From the NCBI RefSeq assembly GCF_003935375.1, contig NZ_RHQM01000019.1, forward strand, positions 55,732 through 119,731: 64,000 bases of DNA. The letters are read 5' to 3'. Below the pieces are notes generated by a model, which was not told the DNA's origin, made no database searches, and was given only the letters and a program-made list of their open reading frames with translations. The stretch is from Stutzerimonas xanthomarina. Lineage in GTDB: Bacteria > Pseudomonadota > Gammaproteobacteria > Pseudomonadales > Pseudomonadaceae. This document shows positions 59,797 through 64,000 of the stretch, piece by piece (position 1 is the first letter of the stretch; every line of letters starts with the position of its first letter). The position numbers and the translations under genes are program-made.

Positions 59797-59922
59797 CGAG
59801 GCGCCGCCGGCATCGTCACCTCGGTGATCACCACCCGCTCGGTGCGCGAGCTGGAGCTGCAGGCCGGCAGCGAGGTGATCGCCTTCGTCAAATCCACCAA
59901 AGTGTCGATCGTCAAGCTGTAG
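59797..59922 (+). pseudogene. Truncated molybdopterin-binding (Mop/TOBE) protein, 3' remnant
   Basis: In the frame ending at TAG 59920-59922 the sequence reads AAGIVTSVITTRSVRELELQ then AGSEVIAFVKSTKVSIVKL. This is the C-terminal half of the roughly 70-residue Mop/TOBE molybdate-pterin-binding protein common in Pseudomonas. The N-terminal half and start are missing: the visible part begins right after the lsfA stop codon. A deletion that joined lsfA to the middle of the mop gene is the simplest explanation. Confidence 0.75.
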
Positions 59923-59940
59923 AGGATGGGGTGGGCGGCT

Positions 59941-60165
59941 TCAGCCCTTACTCTCAAGAGGATCGGCACTGCGCGGGTAGGTGCGCTCCTTCTGGATGGT
60001 GCCGTCCTGCTTGTAAATCTTCACCGAGGCCGTTTTGCCTTCGAGGAAGGTTGCGGTCACCTGCAACATCTCATCCTTGGTGGCAGCGGTCTTCGAGGCG
60101 CGGGTCGCCCCCTGCTTGCGCAGTTCCCAACCGTTATCGGTGGCGTTGATGTGGTAGTTGTCCAT
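59941..60165 (-). CDS. DUF2188 domain protein
   Basis: 74-residue protein, MDNYHINATDNGWELRKQGATRASKTAATKDEMLQVTATFLEGKTASVKIYKQDG..., with the DUF2188 pattern (W-x-L, a helix, then a beta-hairpin ending SVKIYKQDGTIQKERTYP). Function unknown. The ATG at 60165 is preceded by AGAGGAGGC, a strong ribosome-binding site. It ends 18 bases from the mop remnant. Confidence 0.85.
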   Translation of the reverse strand: MDNYHINATDNGWELRKQGATRASKTAATKDEMLQVTATFLEGKTASVKIYKQDGTIQKERTYPRSADPLESKG

Positions 60166-60284
60166 GCGTGCCTCCTCTGACGTGATGCAGGTTTAGAGGG
60201 GCGTCGGCCGGGGCGGTTCGCCGAGTCGCGCACTGGCGGCGTGCAGGCTGATAGCCTGTGCGGCCAGCCCTCGCGGAGCATCTC

Positions 60285-60842
60285 ATGCACACGCACGCCC
60301 GATTGCGCGCCATCATCACGGCCGACCCGCTGCGCATGCGGGCGCTCGATCTTGTGAAGGCGCTCGCCCTGCCGGATTGCTGGGTGGCTGCAGGTTTCGT
60401 GCGCAGTGCGGTGTGGGATCACCTGCATGGACGTGACAGCAGCCCGCTGCCTTCTGATATCGATGTCATCTGGTTCGACCCCGACCGGCCCGACAAGGCG
60501 CTGGATACCGGGCTCGAGGCGGCACTGCGGCGCTCGGACGGCTCGCTCAACTGGTCGGTGAAGAACCAGGCCCGCATGCACCTGCACAACGCGGATCAGC
60601 CCTACCGGTCGGCAGTGGACGCGATGACCCACTGGCCGGAAACGGCCACTGCAGTCGGGGTGAGGCTGGGAGCGCTGGAGGAGATCGAGGTGGCGGCCCC
60701 GCTGGGGTTGGACGATCTGTTCGATCTGATCGTCCGACCCACTGCGGCCTTTCGTGTCGGCAAGCGACAGGTCTATCTGGAGCGCCTGGCCACGAAGGGC
60801 TGGTCTGAAACCTGGCCAGGCCTGCGCATTCGGCAGGACTGA
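60285..60842 (+). CDS. Nucleotidyltransferase-fold protein (COG3575 type)
   Basis: 185-residue protein with a nucleotidyltransferase-like start: WVAAGFVRSAVWDHLHG...LPSDIDVIWFDPDRPD, where GFVRSxxWD and DIDVIWFD place the two acidic residues of the fold. The rest (MTHWPETATAVGVRL, LDDLFDLIVRPTAAF, KRQVYLERLATKGWSETWPGLR) is characteristic of this uncharacterised family. GGAG six bases before the ATG at 60285 decides the start. The substrate is unknown. Confidence 0.85.
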   Translation: MHTHARLRAIITADPLRMRALDLVKALALPDCWVAAGFVRSAVWDHLHGRDSSPLPSDIDVIWFDPDRPDKALDTGLEAALRRSDGSLNWSVKNQARMHLHNADQPYRSAVDAMTHWPETATAVGVRLGALEEIEVAAPLGLDDLFDLIVRPTAAFRVGKRQVYLERLATKGWSETWPGLRIRQD

Positions 60843-60863
60843 CCGGCAGCGCCGTTCTGCGGG

Positions 60864-61292
60864 CTAGATGAACGCCTGCCGCGCTACGCCACGGGGCAGG
60901 CGATTGCGCCCCGGCAGCTGCTCCAGGCGCTTCTGCCATTCGGCGCGTGCGGACAGGACGGAAGCCGGCTTCGCTGTCGTTGCGGGCGCAGCCGGGACGG
61001 CCTTTACCGGCGCTGCGGGCGCACTCGCTGCAGTTTTCGCTGCCGCTGCGGGGGCCGTCGTTGCCGTCTTCGCCACGGCTGCGGGTGCACCCGCCGTGAT
61101 CTTCGCCGCCTTCGCGGCAGCCCTCAGTTCGGCGAGGCTCGGTGTCTTGCGTACAGGCTCGCTCACAGCCTTTTCCACGCTGCGCAGGCACAGCTTGCAG
61201 GAAACCTGAGCGGCATCGCCGGAACTGTTGAGGCTTGAGCCGGTGCGCCCGCATGCGACATTCCCATTGGGCGCGGAATAGTGAATCACCAC
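60864..61292 (-). CDS. Hypothetical Ala/Pro/Lys-rich protein with N-terminal CxxC-type motif
   Basis: 142-residue protein. The N-terminal 40 residues (MVIHYSAPNGNVACGRTGSS... VSCKLCLRSVEK) contain three cysteines in an ACGR...SCKLC arrangement that could bind zinc with His4. A low-complexity Ala/Lys/Pro repeat (about 65-112) with AAxKTA units follows, then a short conserved end (RAEWQKRLEQLPGRNRLPRG). The repeat resembles histone H1-like tails of Pseudomonas AlgP proteins only in composition. Function unknown; the gene is likely real by start context and codon bias. Confidence 0.65.
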   Translation of the reverse strand: MVIHYSAPNGNVACGRTGSSLNSSGDAAQVSCKLCLRSVEKAVSEPVRKTPSLAELRAAAKAAKITAGAPAAVAKTATTAPAAAAKTAASAPAAPVKAVPAAPATTAKPASVLSARAEWQKRLEQLPGRNRLPRGVARQAFI

Positions 61293-61366
61293 CGTACTGT
61301 CTCCTGAATTTCGGGGCGCGGGATTCTACACGCTCGGTCCAACCAGGCAATGACGGTGGCAGAAAC

Positions 61367-62350
61367 TCAGGGGGCAGCCGTCCGTGCGCCGACGCCAGCC
61401 GGTTGCAGCGCGTCGATGCCCGGTGAGGTCATGCCGACGAGGTTGGGCATGTCCGTACGGATGATTTCGGCGAACAGGCGCAGCTTGGCGGGATAGCTGC
61501 GCGCGTGCGGGTAGATGAGGTAGACGGGCAGGGGAGCGGCTCGCCACTGCGGCACGAGCTGGATCAGCCGGCCTTCTTCGATGTCCTGCGCAACCACCCA
61601 GGCGGAGCTGACGCACGCGCCAAGCCCTGCCAGCGCCGCACTGCGCAGGGCGTAGAGGCTGTCCGTGCTCATGCGTGGCTGGATCGCGAAGCGATGCGAG
61701 CGCCCGTCCGCCTGGCAGGTCAGTACGACCTCGTCGGTGTAGTAGGTCCGCAGGGCCAACCAGGGCAGACGCTGGAGTTGGTCGGTGGTGCTCGGCAGCG
61801 GGCCGTCGCCAGCCAGCGCCGGATGGGTCACCACAATGCGCGGGACTTCGCCGAGGCGGATGGCAACGACGGACGGGTCCTCGATGACGCCCACCTGGAT
61901 GGCGCAATCGATTCCCTCTGCCGTGAAGTTGGGCGAGCGATCATGCAATACCCATTCGACGCTGACGTTCGGGTAGCGCGACAGGTACTTGCCGAGCGGA
62001 GCGATCAACTGGTCCTGGCCGAACGCGTGCGGGACCTGCACCCGAAGCGTGCCGCGCGGGTCGTCACGCGCGCCGAGCAGCTCGGCTTCCATCTCGCTCC
62101 AGCTTTCAAGGACCTGTCGGGCGAAACCGTAGCAACGCTCACCATCACCGGTGAGCTGCATGCGGTGGGTCGAGCGATTGAGCAGTTGCAGGCCTAGCGA
62201 CCGCTCCAGCGCCTGCAGCCGGCGGCTGACCGTGGGTTGGGTGGTGCCCAGTTGCGCCGCCGCCGCCGAGAGACTGCCGGCATCGACGATTCTGATGAAC
62301 GTTCGCAAGAGATCGATGCGATCGATGCCAGCCGTCGAGTAGTCGTTCAT
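61367..62350 (-). CDS. LysR-family regulator (CrgA-like), divergent from an MFS gene
   Basis: 327-residue LysR protein with winged helix at about 10-70 (IDLLRTFIRIVDAGSLSAAAAQLGTTQPTVSRRLQALERSLGLQLL) and an effector domain of the CrgA/AaeR type (GTLRVQVPHAFGQDQLIAPLGKYLSRYPNVSVEWVLHD). It is divergent from the MFS exporter over 96 bases and probably regulates it. The ligand is unknown. Confidence 0.88.
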   Translation of the reverse strand: MNDYSTAGIDRIDLLRTFIRIVDAGSLSAAAAQLGTTQPTVSRRLQALERSLGLQLLNRSTHRMQLTGDGERCYGFARQVLESWSEMEAELLGARDDPRGTLRVQVPHAFGQDQLIAPLGKYLSRYPNVSVEWVLHDRSPNFTAEGIDCAIQVGVIEDPSVVAIRLGEVPRIVVTHPALAGDGPLPSTTDQLQRLPWLALRTYYTDEVVLTCQADGRSHRFAIQPRMSTDSLYALRSAALAGLGACVSSAWVVAQDIEEGRLIQLVPQWRAAPLPVYLIYPHARSYPAKLRLFAEIIRTDMPNLVGMTSPGIDALQPAGVGARTAAP

Positions 62351-62446
62351 ACGTGTCTCGCATAACGGATCTGCAGATGAGCCTACTACAGCAGTCGATC
62401 ATGCACATGGAGAATGACCAGACACTGTTCGGACCGGACCCTTCTC

Positions 62447-63658
62447 ATGACTTCCTCATATTCATCCCCGGCGCTCGCCAACAGCTCGGTTCTGCTCTCG
62501 CCTGGGCTTGTTCTGCTCCTGGCATCAGGCGCCGGCTTCAGCGTCGCGACCCTCTATTACAGCCAGCCGATCCTCGGTGTGCTCGGTGCGGAGATCCAGG
62601 CCAGCGAAGGCGCTGTCGGCATGGTTCCGATGCTGACGCAGCTTGGCTATGCGCTCGGCATTCTGCTCTTGGCGCCGCTGGGTGACCGTTATGACCGGCG
62701 CGGGATCATTCTGGCGAAGGCGGTGCTGCTCATGCTGGCTCTGCTGCTCGGCAGCATCGCGCCGGGTGTCGGTACGTTGCTCGCTGCGAGCCTGGTGATC
62801 GGCCTTGCCGCGACCCTGGCACAGGACATCGTTCCAGCGGCCGCGACCCTGGCGCCCGAATCGCAACGCGGCAGGGTCGTGGGCACGGTCATGACCGGCC
62901 TGCTGCTGGGCATTCTGCTCTCGCGGGTCATGAGCGGCCTGATCGCCGAGCAACTCGGCTGGCGTGCCGTTTATGCGCTCGCGGCTGGCTCGATTGGCTT
63001 GATCGGGCTCGCCGCCTGGCGCGGGTTGCCACGGTTCTCCCCGACCACGTCGCTGGGCTACGGCGCCTTGCTCGGCTCCATGCTCAAACTCTGGTCGCTA
63101 CATCCGTCCCTGCGCCGCGCGGCCGTTTCCCAGGGCCTGTTGTCCGTTGCCTTCAGTGCATTCTGGTCGACGCTTGCCGTCATGCTGCATGCCGATTTCG
63201 GACTCGGTAGCGCCGCGGCCGGCGCGTTTGGCCTGGCAGGTGCCGCTGGCGCACTCGCCGCACCCTTGGCCGGTCGCCTGGCCGATCGCCGCGGACCGGA
63301 GCGCGTGACACGCCTGGGCGCGGCCCTGACTGCCGCATCCTTCGCTGCCCTCGGCTTGGTCGGAGTGGTGCCGCCGGAGATCCAGTTGGGCGTGATCGTG
63401 GTGGCCGCCATTGGCTTCGATTTCGGCATCCAGGCGACCTTGGTTGCTCATCAGACCATCGTCTACGGCATCGACCCGCCGGCGCGCAGTCGCTTGAATG
63501 CTGTGCTGTTCACCGGTGTTTTCGTAGGGATGGCGACCGGCGCGGGACTGGGCAGCCTGGCGCTTGGACAATGGGGCTGGAATGGCGTGGTCGTGCTGGC
63601 GACCCTGGCATCCATAGGCGCACTGGCGGCGCGTCTTGTACGACGGGTTGCACCTTGA
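62447..63658 (+). CDS. MFS transporter, drug/sugar-efflux type
   Basis: 403-residue major facilitator with twelve helices. The loop after helix 2 reads LLAPLGDRYDRRGIILAKA (MFS signature GxxxDRxGRR-like), and the second half repeats it as LAGRLADRRGPERVTRLG. The start region ATLYYSQPILGVL is typical of the YnfM/AraJ-like efflux subgroup. The ATG at 62447 is chosen to begin just before helix 1; no strong ribosome-binding site is seen. The substrate is unknown; the divergent LysR partner suggests an inducible exporter. Confidence 0.88.
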   Translation: MTSSYSSPALANSSVLLSPGLVLLLASGAGFSVATLYYSQPILGVLGAEIQASEGAVGMVPMLTQLGYALGILLLAPLGDRYDRRGIILAKAVLLMLALLLGSIAPGVGTLLAASLVIGLAATLAQDIVPAAATLAPESQRGRVVGTVMTGLLLGILLSRVMSGLIAEQLGWRAVYALAAGSIGLIGLAAWRGLPRFSPTTSLGYGALLGSMLKLWSLHPSLRRAAVSQGLLSVAFSAFWSTLAVMLHADFGLGSAAAGAFGLAGAAGALAAPLAGRLADRRGPERVTRLGAALTAASFAALGLVGVVPPEIQLGVIVVAAIGFDFGIQATLVAHQTIVYGIDPPARSRLNAVLFTGVFVGMATGAGLGSLALGQWGWNGVVVLATLASIGALAARLVRRVAP

Positions 63659-64000
63659 CCGCCACCGAGCTCGGCCGATGCCACGAGATGCGCGCCGCTA
63701 CGTGCATCTGCGGCATCGCAAGCTGCTCGGCTGAATTGGTCGCCGGAGTATTGCGAGCTCAGCCTAAAACGAAAAAGGCCCGCATTTCTGCGAGCCTTCA
63801 AATCGTAGTGCGGCACCAGGAATCGAACTTTAGGTATCTACGGCGCATAAACACTGGGAAGTTGCGACTTTTACCGGCGCTCATATACCCAAGCGTATAC
63901 CTATAGAGAAAGGCGCCGTTGTGTGAACCGCCCCGGGAATTCCGGAGGCTCTTTGGTGTGAGTCATGCCGCTTGGGCCGACTCGGTAAGTTGCTGATAGT
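63659..64000. other. Gene-free end region with terminator and tRNA T-arm-like fragment
   Basis: No credible gene is seen in the last 342 bases. AAGGCCCGCA TTTC TGCGAGCCTT (63775-63798) forms a hairpin with one mismatch, followed on the minus strand by TTTTT, so it is a terminator for minus-strand transcription. Just upstream of it on that strand, 63828-63806 reads GTTCGATTCCTGGTGCCGCA, which looks like the T-arm and 3' end of a tRNA, but no rest of a tRNA follows. From about 63830 the sequence is more AT-rich. Confidence 0.45.

Overview
The window is a high-GC chromosomal segment from a pseudomonad, most likely of the Pseudomonas stutzeri (Stutzerimonas) group. Supporting signs are the ectABCD-ask ectoine/hydroxyectoine operon with an EctD that looks very close to the P. 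stutzeri protein as I remember it, the divergent zwf/hexR pair, the pycR//pycA-pycB arrangement, and a selenocysteine-dependent fdnGHI-fdhE cluster. Most genes are ordinary core metabolism. No prophage, integrase, transposase or CRISPR array is visible.

Layout. 1-5.4 kb (minus): fdnG (selenoprotein read through UGA), fdnH, fdnI and the visible part of fdhE. 5.5-7.9 kb: an AraC regulator divergent from ohr and an exported alpha/beta hydrolase. 8-17.3 kb: Tim44-like protein, an orphan TRAP receptor, uvrD, a PAS-GGDEF-EAL protein, trhP (U32 family) and a YdcH-type small protein. 17.4-22.4 kb (minus): ectABCD-ask under a TTGAGA/TACCCT promoter. 22.9-25.3 kb: zwf and hexR. 25.4-33.2 kb: pycR, pycA, pycB, a bicarbonate transporter sbtA with its PII-like partner sbtB, glutaminase and a beta carbonic anhydrase. 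This groups bicarbonate uptake, CO2 hydration and bicarbonate-consuming pyruvate carboxylase. 33.2-41.6 kb: an amino-acid catabolism block (periplasmic receptor, asparaginase, Na+/alanine symporter, HTH regulator, aspartase, LysR) plus an unrecognised membrane protein.

41.7-46.4 kb is the most unusual part. A stand-alone adenylation-carrier-thioesterase protein, whose thioesterase has Cys instead of Ser as nucleophile, is followed by a QuiC-type 3-dehydroshikimate dehydratase fused to an HPPD-like domain. This two-gene cassette, preceded by a LysR gene, is the best candidate here for an undescribed small-molecule pathway. 46.7-53.7 kb: orphan sensor kinase, purEK, small stress and hypothetical proteins, a UDG-superfamily protein and ldhA. 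Two copies of a small terminal-inverted-repeat element lie in this part; the second supplies the stop codons of both convergent genes around it.

53.8-59.9 kb is a sulfur-acquisition locus: sbp-cysT-cysW-cysA, the small protein OscA (59 aa), a possible Cys-containing leader peptide, AT-rich palindromes, a serine hydrolase and the 1-Cys peroxiredoxin LsfA. A truncated molybdopterin-binding (TOBE) gene abuts lsfA. 59.9-63.7 kb: small hypotheticals, a nucleotidyltransferase and a LysR/MFS divergent pair. The last 340 bases hold no gene but carry a minus-strand terminator next to a tRNA T-arm-like fragment, which could mark an attachment site.
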